A program made the position numbers and the translations under genes. A stretch of DNA of 64,000 bases from Epiperipatus broadwayi (lineage: Eukaryota; Onychophora; Udeonychophora; Euonychophora; Peripatidae). The number at the start of each line of letters is the position of its first letter. Position 1 is the first letter of the stretch. The notes under the pieces are model-generated. The model saw nothing but the letters and a program-made list of their open reading frames with translations. It made no database searches and was not told where the DNA came from. Positions 12,611 to 33,330 of the stretch are shown in pieces. Location: the NCBI GenBank assembly GCA_028023455.1, contig JAQFVV010006354.1:1378115-1442114 (forward strand). Reading direction: 5' to 3'.

Positions 12611-15050
12611 AAGTAATCATTAAATTTCATAGATGAGTTTAACAAGTGCCCATCTTATGAATTGCTGACATTTAATACATAATCAATCACTACGTTAAGT
12701 CTATATATAAATCTTGATAAGCCAAATCCTATTACATTTGTGGCTGGTATATAAATAATTATATTAAACTTTAATCATGAATTCATTTACTAAAATATAC
12801 TATATGACTTAATAACGAGCGCATAAACCAGCTCAAGTAATGATCGATCGAACATGGCTTTCGAGAGAAAATTTCAGAATGCTGAAAGCGTTATGTTAAG
12901 GTGGGAGAGTTGGCTGAAATAAGATTTTACCAATGCGCTATGGCACAGGTAAACAATAATAGGAAAAGTCACTCTGCAGATGGATGGAATAACTTCAGGG
13001 TTCTTGCGACAAATGCCGGTACCCTGTAACCGATCGCAATGCTGCGTGATAAGGAACATTTTGTTCAGGAATGGCGGGGGACTTACATGCTAACCTGGCC
13101 TTGGCTCAGGCTTCGCTACTGCTCTACCCTATAAAAGAAGATGTGCTGGCAATGCCGTGGCTCCATCTTGAGATACGTATATTACGTATAACAGCAAAAC
13201 GAGAATAATTTTATAAAATAATATCACATCCGCCAAGCAAAGAATAGTATATTTCATACTATGAAATACAAGTTAATAGCATATTAGCTCTATCAAATTG
13301 GGACCAACTCTTGTGTAGCCTGGTAATAAATGTCTATGCTACAAAAGGGGATATTACTACATCTGTACTTTGACATGTTCAATCTATTAAGTTACTTATA
13401 GATAATAAATATTTAAGGAGGGAAAGTATATTTCTATGGACTTAAGAATTTAAATGTCAAATATACTTATAAATACGATCAAGGCTAAATTTAATTCTAA
13501 ATAAACTTATCAAGTTAAGTTTTTTAAAGGTTGATTAACAGAGCCACATTTCACATAATAAATCATTTAAATAATAAAAAAATAGGATTTCGAAACAGCG
13601 CAGAAAGTTGACGCTACAAACAAATTATACGAAGATTTTCAAATAATATCTTCTTAAAATATACATGAAATTAAGTGCTCACTGTTTCGAAATATTGGCA
13701 TATGAAATATAATAAGCATTTAAAATAAAATAAGCAAAGAATTATAGACACAACCGCAGTGATATAACTTTAAACAAAATAATTTACTTTGAAGTGAATG
13801 GAAAATATAAATAAGTCAGATTATTTAAACTTTAACACATTAAATTTTGGATAGCAATTGACATATTTAAAATATTAATTAAATGGATTTAAGTTTTGGG
13901 TACATATTAGTTTTATAATTATTTTAAAAAGCAAGTTAGCTAACTTATATAGATATTATTTACATTTACACAGAATTACACAGAGCTCTGTGGTTTGAAA
14001 AATAAAACGGTACCAGTATTATTTATCTGGACTGCAAGTTCTTGGCTGTTGGTTTGGTTTAGTTTGACTGGGCAGCATCATCTTTCCCATTATGTTAGGC
14101 TCATCTCTTCCATCGGCATGATGGTGGTTGAGGCATTTTGATGAGAGAAACCCCGTTCTCCCGCGGAGTAACAGCAACAAGATTCCCACTTTTAGCTGGA
14201 CATGTTAAACATTAACAATTGTGAAGACTGGCTGCAATTCTCACTAACAATATGGCTCTCCTCCTTGTTAAAAATACAGAGTATTTATATCTTTTCCTTA
14301 TCGGAATCTATCGCCTCAAGACTCACTAAACTCAGGAATTTAATTAAATATTTTTCAATCTTACAATCCAGATTCTGGGCACAACTTCATACCTGCCAAC
14401 CCCATTATTTTATGTTCAGAGCCAAATGATTACAGGAGAAAAATAAAGGAGGCATTCTATATTAATAGAGACATCCATGCCATTAACAGAAAGGACACAT
14501 GCTTCGAGATCTCAAAAAAATGGGCTACGTAACAGTAGCTCATTTGAATATTTACATTTGCATATATTTATTACACTTTTCATGAAGGCTATGAGTATGA
14601 GGCATGGTTCCTCGAAAACGTTCAGCCGATAAATTTTTAATAGTAAGTTATATTTTCTCTAATTAATAATTACAATTAAGTATTTTTGTTTTTACATATA
14701 AGGAGAAATTAAAACCATATTTATAACTTATGTTAGAAACATTCCATAAGCTATTATAATTAAGATTTTTCGTTGCAAACAATTGTCCAATTTAGATTTT
14801 AAAATAACTTAATCTTATCTAAGGGGATTTTAATTAGTAAATTTTGAACTAGTTTTACTTTTTATGAATTCCAGGTGTGGTCATTAATGACACTTGTTTA
14901 CAATCAAAAATCTTTTAATTACTTGACCAGCTTTTATTTTTAATCTGACATATAATAGAAACTTTTTCTATTTAAAAACAACCTTTTAACATTTTTTTAA
15001 AATGAAAACATTTTAAACATATTTATTAAATATAATTTACAAACTCCGCC
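12611..15050. other. Unassigned, with two GC-richer patches
   Basis: Patches at 12840-13200 and 14030-14200 are clearly richer in G, C and CpG than their surroundings (for example GATCGATCG, GTAACCGATCGCAATG, TCTCCCGCGGAGTAA). Neither holds a long ORF. A 57-codon minus-strand ORF spans about 14032-14205 but has no recognisable family. They could be old promoter or exon sequence or unrecognised repeats. The rest is plain AT-rich DNA. Confidence 0.35.
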
Positions 15051-15308
15051 TTAATACATCTCCATCTTCTCGTGATAATAATTACCAATCACTTCAGAGC
15101 CTAGTAGCATAGGGCGAAATTTCTCAAATGCCCATACGATTGCAAGGGCTTCTTTTTCTGTAACCGTGTAATTACGTTCAGGTCCTTTCAACAACCTGCT
15201 TATGAAGTACAGGACCCCTATCTGACCATCTTGCTGAACTTGGGATAGTGTGACACCCAATCCATATGCACTGCTATCAGTTTGGAGTATAAAGGGTTTG
15301 TCAAAGTC
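15051..15308 (-). pseudogene. Ty3/gypsy polymerase fragment (RNase H-like segment)
   Basis: The minus strand reads PDFDKPFILQTDSSAYGLG, VTLSQ, ISRLLKGPERNYTVTEKEAL and AIVWAFEKFRPMLLGSEVI. This is the start of the RNase H domain that follows the RT in Ty3/gypsy elements, with the catalytic Asp in QTDSSAYG and the usual NYTVTEKEALAIV block. After SEVI the similarity stops (GNYYHEKMEMY, then stop), and on the other side it is cut exactly where the PLE hairpin begins. It is a fragment of about 70 residues, with no LTRs adjacent. Confidence 0.9.
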
Positions 15309-15312
15309 TGGG

Positions 15313-15412
15313 TATCATATCATTTATATTATTTGAAGAGAAAAAAGAAATTCTACACAAACCACTAAAAAGTATTTCTTTTTTCTCTTCAAATAATATA
15401 AATGATATGATA
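15313..15412. repeat. Perfect 38-bp hairpin at the gypsy/PLE junction
   Basis: The arms at 15313-15350 and 15375-15412 are exact reverse complements around a 24-nt loop. Both arms encode the same PLE peptide (FFSSNNINDMI), on opposite strands. The left arm runs straight into the gypsy fragment and the right arm into the PLE reading frame. This is the inverted 5' duplication often seen at PLE insertion ends. Confidence 0.9.
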
Positions 15413-15793
15413 AATAACTCCAAAGCCAAGATTTCTAAGTTTGAATTAAGTTCTGTTATATATATGTTGGAATGTGGTTGTGGAATAAAATATATAGGGG
15501 AATCCAAATGTACATTACAAAAACGATACAATGATCATAAGACATTATATAAACGTGTACAGAAAAAAAATATATCTTCAGTAAATATGAATACTCCATC
15601 AATTATATTTGATCATAATAAAACATGTAATTATGGTTTTAAATTTAATAATAGAGATATAAAAATTATTCAAATTGAAAGGTGTAGTGAAAAACGTAAA
15701 ATTAAAGAGGCAATGATGATATCTAGGAATAGAGATGGTTTAATGAATAAACAATCGGCTAATATAAAGATAACAGAATTGCGGGAAATTTGA
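15407..15793 (+). CDS. PLE GIY-YIG endonuclease domain (5'-truncated ORF)
   Basis: The ORF has 128 codons and is open upstream to at least 15380. GIY-YIG hallmarks are VIYMLECGCGIKYIGES (about residues 17-33), with the first Tyr in IYM and the second in KYIGES, followed by KRYNDHK (the Arg/His region). The FDHNKTCNYGF stretch (about residues 71-81) carries further conserved His and Cys residues. In intact PLEs this domain follows an RT and makes the nick that primes integration. Here the RT is absent, so no complete protein can be made, although the domain itself shows no stop or frameshift. It is likely a recent truncated insertion. The closely related copy on the minus strand at 10577-10783 is frameshifted. 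Confidence 0.85.
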   Translation: MINNSKAKISKFELSSVIYMLECGCGIKYIGESKCTLQKRYNDHKTLYKRVQKKNISSVNMNTPSIIFDHNKTCNYGFKFNNRDIKIIQIERCSEKRKIKEAMMISRNRDGLMNKQSANIKITELREI

Positions 15794-15842
15794 ATAGATT
15801 GAATGATGGGTAATGCAAGTTTTTATTTTTTGTACGTTTGTA

Positions 15843-15893
15843 TTAACAGTTGATAAAGATTGTCAGTGAAACAATTGAAAGTACTTCTGGTAA
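15843..15893 (+). ncRNA. Hammerhead-ribozyme-like fold in PLE copy B terminus
   Basis: Stem I TTAACAG/CTGGTAA, core TTGATAA at 15850-15856 plus A, stem II GATTGT/ACAATT, GAAA at 15877-15880, stem III within GTAC, then TT before the 3' strand of stem I. This is the order of a type I hammerhead as known from PLE ends. It differs from the canonical core at positions 3 (U for C) and 8 (A for G). Activity is unknown. Confidence 0.5.
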
Positions 15894-15960
15894 AGAATAT
15901 ATTATTTAATTTTGAATACTGTGTTAAATATATTTGTTGAATTATTAATATATATATATA

Positions 15961-25626
<9,666 letters not shown>

Positions 25627-25770
25627 CAAATCAACCCTTGGGGCATGTTCAGGCAGAGTTATAGATTTTCCCTCCAAGCAGGCACCAACCTCACAGAACT
25701 GCTTAAAGAAATTACAATTGGTGGAGGCCAGTGTAGATTCAATCCGATAGATAAAGATCAGAACATATAA
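25627..25770 (+). CDS. Candidate terminal exon of an unidentified host gene
   Basis: A strong 3' splice site (CTTGTTGTTG, then a T run, then AATTAG) ends at 25626. From the next base a single frame runs 47 codons to TAA at 25768-25770, including INPWGMFRQSYRFSLQAG, TNLTELLKEITIGGG and QCRFNPIDKDQNI. Its composition is much less AT-biased than the flanks and its residue mix looks like real protein. The frame is closed by TAG just upstream of the acceptor, so it only makes sense as a spliced 3' exon. I do not recognise the family. The upstream exons were not found. It could also be a processed fragment or chance. Confidence 0.45.
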   Translation, partial: QINPWGMFRQSYRFSLQAGTNLTELLKEITIGGGQCRFNPIDKDQNI

Positions 25771-26020
25771 ATAGTGAAAAGTTTGATAAGAGAGAGAGTT
25801 TTACTGAAGAGTGATTAATCTATATACAAGACATCGTACCTAAAAGAATGGCTGGCTAAAAGATCGACCGTGCTTCCCGGAGCTTTGTCTCACCAGCTCA
25901 TCAAGGCCATCCACTGCTGTCAACATCTAGCAGAGCCTATCTGTGTCCAGAAAACCTGCTAATACTCTGACTGTAACTGCCTCTATCAAGCCGTGAAACA
26001 TTTCCAATAGGTATTATTAT
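25771..26020 (+). other. GC-richer sequence after the candidate exon, possible 3' UTR
   Basis: About 250 bp downstream of the stop keep a balanced composition (for example GATCGACCGTGCTTCCCGGA near 25861, CAAGCCGTGAAACATT near 25989) before returning to AT-rich DNA. This fits an exon body or an unrecognised repeat. No clear AATAAA signal lies within it. Confidence 0.3.
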
Positions 26021-26711
26021 AATCTCGAATAATCTATCAAGATCTCTTCCCATGTATTTTTTATTTTATTTATATATATATATGTCTGTGAATCTAATTT
26101 TTCTCTCAAATGATTTCTTTATATTTAATCCTATTCTCATATGCTTTTTTAACTTTCTTTTCCTTAATTTCAGTGCGGTCATTTATTTATAGATATTTAT
26201 GACTTGATTATATATATATGTTTTTTTGATTTTATTTATTAATTTGCCAATCTAAGCAAACTGGCGATTTTTAATTTATAAAAATCTTTTCTGTCATTTT
26301 TTTTTCTTCATACAAAGGTTATTAACGTCCCCTTAAAATATATGTAATGCATTATAAATTAATACGTTCGCCAGATTGTTTTATGAATCAACATTGTAGG
26401 TTCGTTTTTTTTTTTTTTAATATAAAAATTGATTTGTTTAACCCGGTGAAAATCCAGAACTTTGGCTAATTAACGCTTTGATATCATATAAAATATTATT
26501 TATTCAATTCTGAAAGAGTGACTTATTAATTGTTTTTCTATGTATAACTGCTATTTCTTTTAGTTTCCATACTCTTAAAATATATGCTTTAATATTTTCC
26601 ATTATTATAAAACCAACGAAGGTGGGATTGATTTGTTTTAAATGGTAGGAAAGGGAAGGGGGGAATCTTAATGTTTCTATTAGAATCCTAAAGTATGTGA
26701 AATATTCTCCC

Positions 26712-26743
<32 letters not shown>

Positions 26744-27272
26744 ATGCATTACGTGTTATAGTATTTCAAATAAGGGTCATTTATTTTGAAGCTGTAAATT
26801 TATTCAATGTTTTTAATGACATCCATTCATTATTGCATTTCTGACATTTAGCCGGTCTTTGTGTTTACGTGCTTCTAATCTAGGAGTTGCGACAAGTTCG
26901 AACTCATAGATTTCTTATATCTCGTTCCATAGATAGTTGAGCTATCTGGAACCACTTTCTTCATATAAAATGCATCTAGCTGTGACCCATAAGTTTGGCA
27001 CATGCTATGCCCATCTACTCACTTTGTATATAAAAGGCCTCTCGCATTGGTTATACCAGCAAAAGTCTGGGCCACGCCATGCCTATCCGTTTTTCTCTAA
27101 GCACCACCCAAGAAGGGGGTGTGAGATTTCGTTTTTCATCCAGAAGCACGACCTTTTTCCTCGTAGTTATTTTTAGGCTATTATGTCAGCACCGCAAACT
27201 TCTTCGTATTATTACTTCTTTTGATTCATGACCCCGTTTTAATGCTATAATATTAAAATTAAGCTTTGTTTA

Positions 27273-27322
<50 letters not shown>

Positions 27323-28015
27323 CAATATATATATATATATATATATATAAACACCAATTACTTTTATTATTTAAGTTTATTTCAATCTTATTCAGTCCCA
27401 CCATCGTAATTTATATATCTATTTAAGAGTATCTATGTGCCTTGGGGAAAAATAAAGCGTTCGTTTTACTATTGTTAAATAATTTTTCATTGGATATTTT
27501 GTCATCTAATCAAATGTCATTTTCAAATGTGTTTTTCAAATGTATCCTATTTATTTTCATGACCTCGATGGCATGAAAATGATTTATCTTATATCTGTAA
27601 TGAATCTCAGAATGCTCCCCTATCATATGTTAGTCACCACGTTTCAGAACCATAACCCAAAGCGTTAATGGCAATTTTATGTAATCCTTTGTAATAATAA
27701 ATTGGCATCTTAATATTAGACCCACCAAAGATGTGTGTTTATTTATAATATATCATTTAGCTAATAAAGAGCATATGAGAAATAATAGCGTGAATGACAC
27801 TATGTAATCGCTTGCTCATTCACACACACACTAACATAATTTATTTATAAATGTATATAACTAATTTTTCATTATATTAAAATATATTTTGTCTAACTTA
27901 TTTGAGTAGTTCGAATTCCTTCCTCTTTCCTCCACTTCCACATATTACAACCATGCTTAGGTATATTTTAATTAGTCATAGTAAATAAATGTCTCATTGT
28001 CTTCTCCGCTCTCCT
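26021..28015. other. Unassigned, with two (TA)n tracts
   Basis: (TA)n runs lie at about 26712-26740 and 27274-27348. The patch 26870-27190 is GC-richer (CTGGGCCACGCCATGCC, CACCACCCAAGAAGGGGG) and holds a 79-codon plus-strand ORF (26937-27176) of no known family. I cannot assign it. Confidence 0.35.
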
Positions 28016-28019
28016 AGTC

Positions 28020-28210
28020 AGCCGGATTAAAATTAATTCTCATGTGCCATCACTATTATGTTGTTCATTAGGTGTTTGATCTGGGGCTTAGAAGGTGGGT
28101 TCGAATCCAGGCTGGTCCCTGACCTAAATCTTGGGCTTGACTGGGTTTGAAGTACATTTTGTGTGTTCCAGCTCATGTTAGATGGATAGACATGTTTTGA
28201 CCGGTACAAT
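28020..28210 (+). repeat. Possible tRNA-derived SINE (B box intact)
   Basis: GGGTTCGAATCCAGG at about 28098-28112 is a perfect RNA polymerase III B-box sequence. It sits in an island of balanced composition that ends GGTACA against (TA)n at 28204. A clear A box is not visible 30-40 nt upstream, so this is a partial or diverged SINE, or a chance B box inside another repeat. Confidence 0.4.
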
Positions 28211-28339
28211 ATATATATATGTGATGAAACATGAATTTTTCAGAATAAAAGCACACTATATAATTTTTTTAATAATGTTTTTATTTTAATTGCAACAACA
28301 ATTTTTATGGTATTACACCTAATATATACATATTACACA

Positions 28340-28840
28340 CTTCTTGAAAAATCCAAAACTCTCTTATCTTTAAATCAGAGAATAAATTATCAAGATATTT
28401 TTATCTTCCTAATGCATTTAACAATCTTATATTTTAACTCTAAATAAGATTTTAGCATTGTTTGAATTTCTTTTAATCAACCAATAATGCTTTGATCAAA
28501 TTAATTCTTTGCTTATATAAAAAAAATTCAACTATTGATAAAAAAATTAAAAGTTGACCAAAATTCTATGCAAAATAATAATGAGTTTAAATTGCTAATT
28601 CTTCTTTTTTATGTTAATCAGACTGTGATTAGTTTAAGTATAGATAATACATTATCAATATATTTTTATCTTTCAAATGCTTTTAACATTCTTAAGTTTT
28701 AACTGTCAATTAGATTTCAGCATTGTTTGAACTTCATATAATTAACCAATAATGTGTTGGTCAAACTCATTTTTGTCATGTAAAGAAACAATTCAACTGC
28801 TGGTAAAAAAATTGAAAGTGAATTTTTTAAATTGAATTTT
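28340..28840. repeat. Two-copy diverged tandem repeat, period about 265 bp
   Basis: Landmarks AGCATTGTTTGAA, CCAATAATG and GGT/GATAAAAAAATT recur in the same order about 265 bp apart (for example 28454 and 28720; 28530 and 28795). The copies differ substantially. No coding content. Confidence 0.65.
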
Positions 28841-28895
28841 ACTTAAAGCTTTTAAAAGTTTTAGTGAATATTTGTATGGAAGCCCTTATTCTGTT

Positions 28896-28896
<1 letters not shown>

Positions 28897-28971
<75 letters not shown>

Positions 28972-28988
28972 ATATATATATATATATA
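28897..28988. repeat. (TA)n microsatellite
   Basis: This is a TA run with one AAAAA interruption, directly abutting the first copy of the repeat described at 28989. Confidence 0.95.
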
Positions 28989-29768
28989 AAACAAAAACAA
29001 GTTAATCACGTAACCTGCTATCACTTGTTATTTATGTTCAAAAGATGGTGCTATACCAAAACTGCCGAACAAGTGTAAGATTTGTTTTACATAAACGAAA
29101 AAAGAGTCAGAAATTAACTACCTCTTTCATTTGCTCACCCCCAGATCAGCTGATTTCAAGCTGGTTTGCTCTCCTCAGTGAGGGATAGAGTATAGAAACT
29201 AGATCTAAAACACTGACTCCCAAGTGTTTATGCAAAACGTTTCTATCAGATTGCAAGCATGAATTTTTCAGACCGGTAAAGTCTTCAAACTCAGACTAGC
29301 AAGCCAGATATTTATATGGGTCTGATCTCAGTTCAGAATCACCATATAATCAAAGTCTCTGCAATATATATCATTGCAAGAAAACTTTAAAGGTACATTT
29401 ATGAAAAACAAAAACAAGTTAATCACGTAACCTGCTATCATTTGTTATTTATGTTCAAAAGATGGCGCTATACCAAAACCGCCGAACAAGTGTAAGATTT
29501 GTTTTACATAAACGAAAAAAGAGTCAGAAATTAACTACCTCTTTCATTTGCTCACCCCCAGATCAGCTGATTTCAAGCTGGTTTGCTTGAAATCAAATGA
29601 AAGAGGTAGTTAATTTCTGACTCTTTTTCAAGTTTATGTTGCTTGAAATCAGCTGATCTGGGGGTGAGCAAATGAAAGAGGTAGTTAATTTCTGACTCTT
29701 TTTTCGTTTATGTAAAACAAATCTTACACTTGTTCGGCGGTTTTGGTATAGCGCCATCTTTTGAACAT
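28989..29768. repeat. Direct plus inverted repeat cluster (about 185-bp unit)
   Basis: Unit 1 (28989-29172) and unit 2 (29404-29589) are direct copies sharing AAGTTAATCACGTAACCTGC, AAAGATGG[T/C]GCTATACC, CCGAACAAGTGTAAG and CACCCCCAGATCAGCTGA. A third copy (29641-29767) is inverted, so units 2 and 3 form a large hairpin. A short extra inverted piece (29590-29640) near its centre duplicates GAAAGAGGTAGTTAATTTCT. The 230 bp between units 1 and 2 are unrelated. Family unknown. The structure suggests a foldback or PLE-like insertion rather than a gene. Confidence 0.8.
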
Positions 29769-30900
29769 ATATATATATATATATAATTTTTAACTTTTTA
29801 GTATTGAGATATTTTTCTTATTATTCCAATTTTAATTAAAATGAAGAATAAACACTGTAACATTTTGTTTTATATGTGAATAAAAATTATTGAGCATTTG
29901 AACATTATTTTGTTTATGATAGAATTATTTTAAGAAATAAGTTTTTCATTTCTTGAACATTTAAAATAAAATAAAAATTACAATTAAATTTTGTTTTTAC
30001 TTCTGTTTGAATATACTGCAAACATTTTTTTATTTTAGGTTTTTTTAAAAATATATATTGGCCTGTTAATCACATGCTAAACTTTATCATAACATTTGCA
30101 TTTGATCTGCCAATATTTTATTGTGATATTACTTGCCATTAATTTCTAACATATGTACAAATTTTAAAATAAATTCATTTGATAGACATCTGTTAAAACC
30201 AATTACAAAATGCATCATAAATAATCAAACACACAGAATTTCTACAATAAATAAAAGCATTTAAAAATTATTTATAATAAAAAGGAAAGTTATTTATTTT
30301 GAAAGTTTAAAAAAAGAAATCTAAAACATGTCACTTGTATTTATATATTGGACTATTTTCATCATCTAATATTAAGAATTGAATGTTTTTAGAAAAATAT
30401 AACTTTATTTACATTTTTCAATATACATCCAACTATTACTTACTAGTAGCACACACATTAGTATATACATAATGTTTTGAGAGTTATTATTCTGCTATCA
30501 TGTTCAGGTTTTTCAGGTCTTACCTATGAAACTACTAGAATAATAATCAAACATGGACACTTAGAATTTTGAATATTTAATTTTAGAATAATGTTGTAAC
30601 TAGTGATCTATCCTGCCAAAATAACAGTCTGATTTTTCCAGTTTTTCCTAAGTGCAAAGTTGATTACTGGTTTTTATACCTTATCTATAGTGACACCAGT
30701 TTGACATATGAGGTTATTCATCATTATAATAATAAGCAACTTCTTAGAATATTTTTCTTTGTACCTTTTTCTGTCTATCCAATATTTTTGTATTTTCCCA
30801 ATTGAACATCCATTCATTGGTACATACATGATTTGCTATCTTAGATACATCTGTTTTCTCTTTCTAATTATCACTTTGTTCTCTTGTAATTACTTTTCAA
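29769..30900. other. Unassigned AT-rich stretch
   Basis: After a short (TA)n at 29768-29785 I see nothing recognisable until the degenerate PLE. The end of that element may extend down to about 30690. Confidence 0.35.
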
Positions 30901-32009
30901 TTAGGTGACTGGTCTCACCAATATACATTATTCCACATTTTCACGGTATTTTATAGATACAATTTTTGTTTTTCAGCATTTCAACTTTATGATTTCTAGA
31001 TGCTAGAATCCTTCATAATGTGGAAGGCTCTACAAAACTGTTGTGATGTTGTTATATTGATTGCAGATTTTCCTAAATTTGTTTGTTGTTTTTGGTATGT
31101 ATGGATATACTACAATATAAATAAATGATTTTTAATGATTCTTGTTGTTTATTTCAGGATTTATTTATAACAGCTGATGGATAACAATTTTTCATAAGAG
31201 TTTGTTGTATATAGATCTTCTCTTTTTTCAAATCACTGGTTTCTGAACAAATTTCTTTTGCTCTGTTTCATAGTGATATTATAACTCCATGTTTTGTGTT
31301 TCTGTGTGATTGGGTGTATATGATAAATATTTTTCTGCATGTATGGTTTTTTTATAAACTATCATTTTGATTTTATAATGAGGGAGTCTTGTGACTAAAG
31401 CATCTAAGAATGCCAATTTTTGTTCTTCTTCTGAATCTATTGTTAACTAAATTGAAGGGGATATGTTGTTGATGTGTTTTCAGAAAGTTTGTAATTGTGC
31501 TACACCATGTGCCATACACCAATTGCATCATCAACATGGTGAAACCAAACTTTAGGTGACTATGAAGTACTTTTTATGGCTGTAGTTTTATGTTCTACCA
31601 TGTAAATATTGCTAATGAGTGCTGACAATGGTGAGCCTATAGATATTACTTGATTTTGTTGGAAGAATCTATATTTTTGAAATTTGGTTGTTGCTATGCA
31701 GAATGTCACATTATACTAGCATTAGGAAGAGTTATTATGGTTTGTAATGTATTATCACCATTTAATCTTTTTCTTACAAAAGACAATGCTTCATTACATG
31801 ATATATTTGTTAATAATATTTTAACATCAAAGCTTAGTAGTATTTTAGTTTTATCAGCTTTCATGTTCTTGATTAATTTTACAAAGTGTCTAGAATACCT
31901 GACAAAGAAATGTATCTTGTATAACAAAGGAGTCAAAACTTTGAGGAGAAACTTTGACAAATTTTGGCAAGGTGAACTTCTAAAAGTAATAGTATATATA
32001 AATAAATAA

Positions 32010-32490
32010 TCAATCAAACAAGATTGAAATAAACAACTATTAATAAGTATAATTAAATGTTTATCAAACCGGCTTTCATCTCCATTGAGACCTTCTCAAG
32101 ATATTATAATAATGATTCACATAACCAATTAACAATATTCACTCCATCTACTGGACACTATTTACATTACATTTCCTTTAAACATGTATCACTATATTAT
32201 AAATAAATAAATTTAATATATTATACATCTAAAAAATTTTTTACAATATTCCCCCCAAAAATAATAATTAAATATATATTTTACATCTCTTAAAAATAAA
32301 AATAATAAAATAAATTGGTATTTACATATTTACAACCATTTCCTACACTTTCCAAATGTTTAATAAAGCCCATTTCCCACCCAATTTAGCTGGACTTTTT
32401 ACTTTATTTACACATTTGTCCAAGTTATCCTGAATATATAATGTTTCATAATATATTCTTTTATGGTAATTCTTCACATATTTAATAACA
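32010..32490 (-). repeat. Segment interrupting the PLE reverse transcriptase
   Basis: About 480 bp of very AT-rich sequence lies between the N-terminal finger region and NLSKFLLKVL of the PLE, where an intact element would be continuous. It contains the GAAA hairpin at 32062-32103 and resembles a PLE terminal region (pLTR). It could therefore be the end of another, nested or tandem, PLE copy. Confidence 0.5.
32062..32103 (-). ncRNA. Hammerhead-ribozyme-like fold in the inserted segment
   Basis: On the minus strand: stem I TATC/GATA, core TTGAGAA, one unpaired G, stem II GTCTC/GAGAT with loop AATG, GAAA, and a short stem III inside GCCGGT. The layout (UUGANAA, one purine, stem II, GAAA) matches the folds in the other PLE termini although the sequence is otherwise unrelated. 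Confidence 0.4.
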
Positions 32491-33330
32491 CTTATATCTT
32501 CTTAATAGTAGATATTAATGGCATATGATCCTTATTGGTTTTAGGTAGACCATAAAGATGAGGAATTTTTCTGAAATATGGTGTTAAATTTATATTTTTT
32601 GAATCACAGAAGTACTTGTGATATTATCAGAGTAATAGTTATATCTTATCAGAATATTTGCCCCTTTTCTATATTGGCCTGCAATAAGAACTTCTTGCAT
32701 CTTGTTGTTATAATTAGTAGTATCTATTATAACTGTGGCATTGCCCTTGTTAGCAAACTGAATGAATATAGATTTATCTACTTTGAAATATTTAATTGCT
32801 TTTCTCTCATGATAGGATATGTTTCACTTCAACTTTTGTTGCTTCTCAAGTGCTTTTTTGTTCATCAGAATAATTCTGCTGCTTGTTCTAAAGGCAATTT
32901 GTGAGTGACATCCTCAGTGCTTGTCATTATATCTAATAAAGGGATATTAGTTTTTGTGATCACAAAGTTTAATCTTTTTTTCAAGAACATAAATTTCTGC
33001 ATCTATTAGATGTTCAGAACAGACATTTTTAACAGATGAAGCTGGTTCACTACTTGGTACAATATGACTTTTGGACATACACATATAGGTTTGTAAGTTT
33101 TTTTGGTACTCTTTTATCTTTCCATATAATGTAGAAAATGATTTTCTTATTGCATGAGAAACTATTGTGAAATCTTTAGTAAGTTTATTTTCAAAAACCA
33201 TTCTACACTATTAATGTCATGCAACATTTGATACTTGGAAAACCTTTGAGCATTCATTCTTTCTCTTACTGTAGCTTCATTTTCTTTTTGTGGGATTTTC
33301 TTAATCTCTTGGAGTGAATTGGAGATTTCA

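Larger units (their letters stand above)
15375..15960 (+). mobile_element. PLE 3' end, copy B
   Basis: This is a 5'-truncated Penelope-like element. It comprises an intact C-terminal reading frame, a stop at 15793, then about 165 bp of 3' terminus ending in (TA)n. It is nearly identical to copy A on the opposite strand 5 kb away. Confidence 0.85.
30905..33330 (-). pseudogene. Nearly full-length degenerate Penelope-like element
   Basis: On the minus strand the conserved order of a PLE protein is visible, with stops and shifts. It runs: FKVDKSIFIQFANKGNATVI and the remnant of a YGLPKTNK-type motif near 32545; then NLSKFLLKVLTPL, FVKLIKNMKADKTKILLSFD and VKILLTNI (31706-32010, first catalytic Asp in SFDVK); FQKYRFFQ and ISIGSPLSA (about 31630-31680); FHHVDDAIG (about 31520-31545, the catalytic DD with His for Tyr); and finally CIYKIP-stop-KCGIMYIGET (30905-30970), a GIY-YIG motif in which one Cys codon has become TGA. 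It belongs to a different PLE lineage from the copies at 10, 15 and 45 kb. A 0.5-kb segment interrupts the RT. It cannot encode a protein. Confidence 0.85.

Noticed and set aside
12874-13059. 61-codon minus-strand ORF in a GC-richer patch
   Set aside because: No recognisable domain, no splice context and no codon pattern to separate it from chance.
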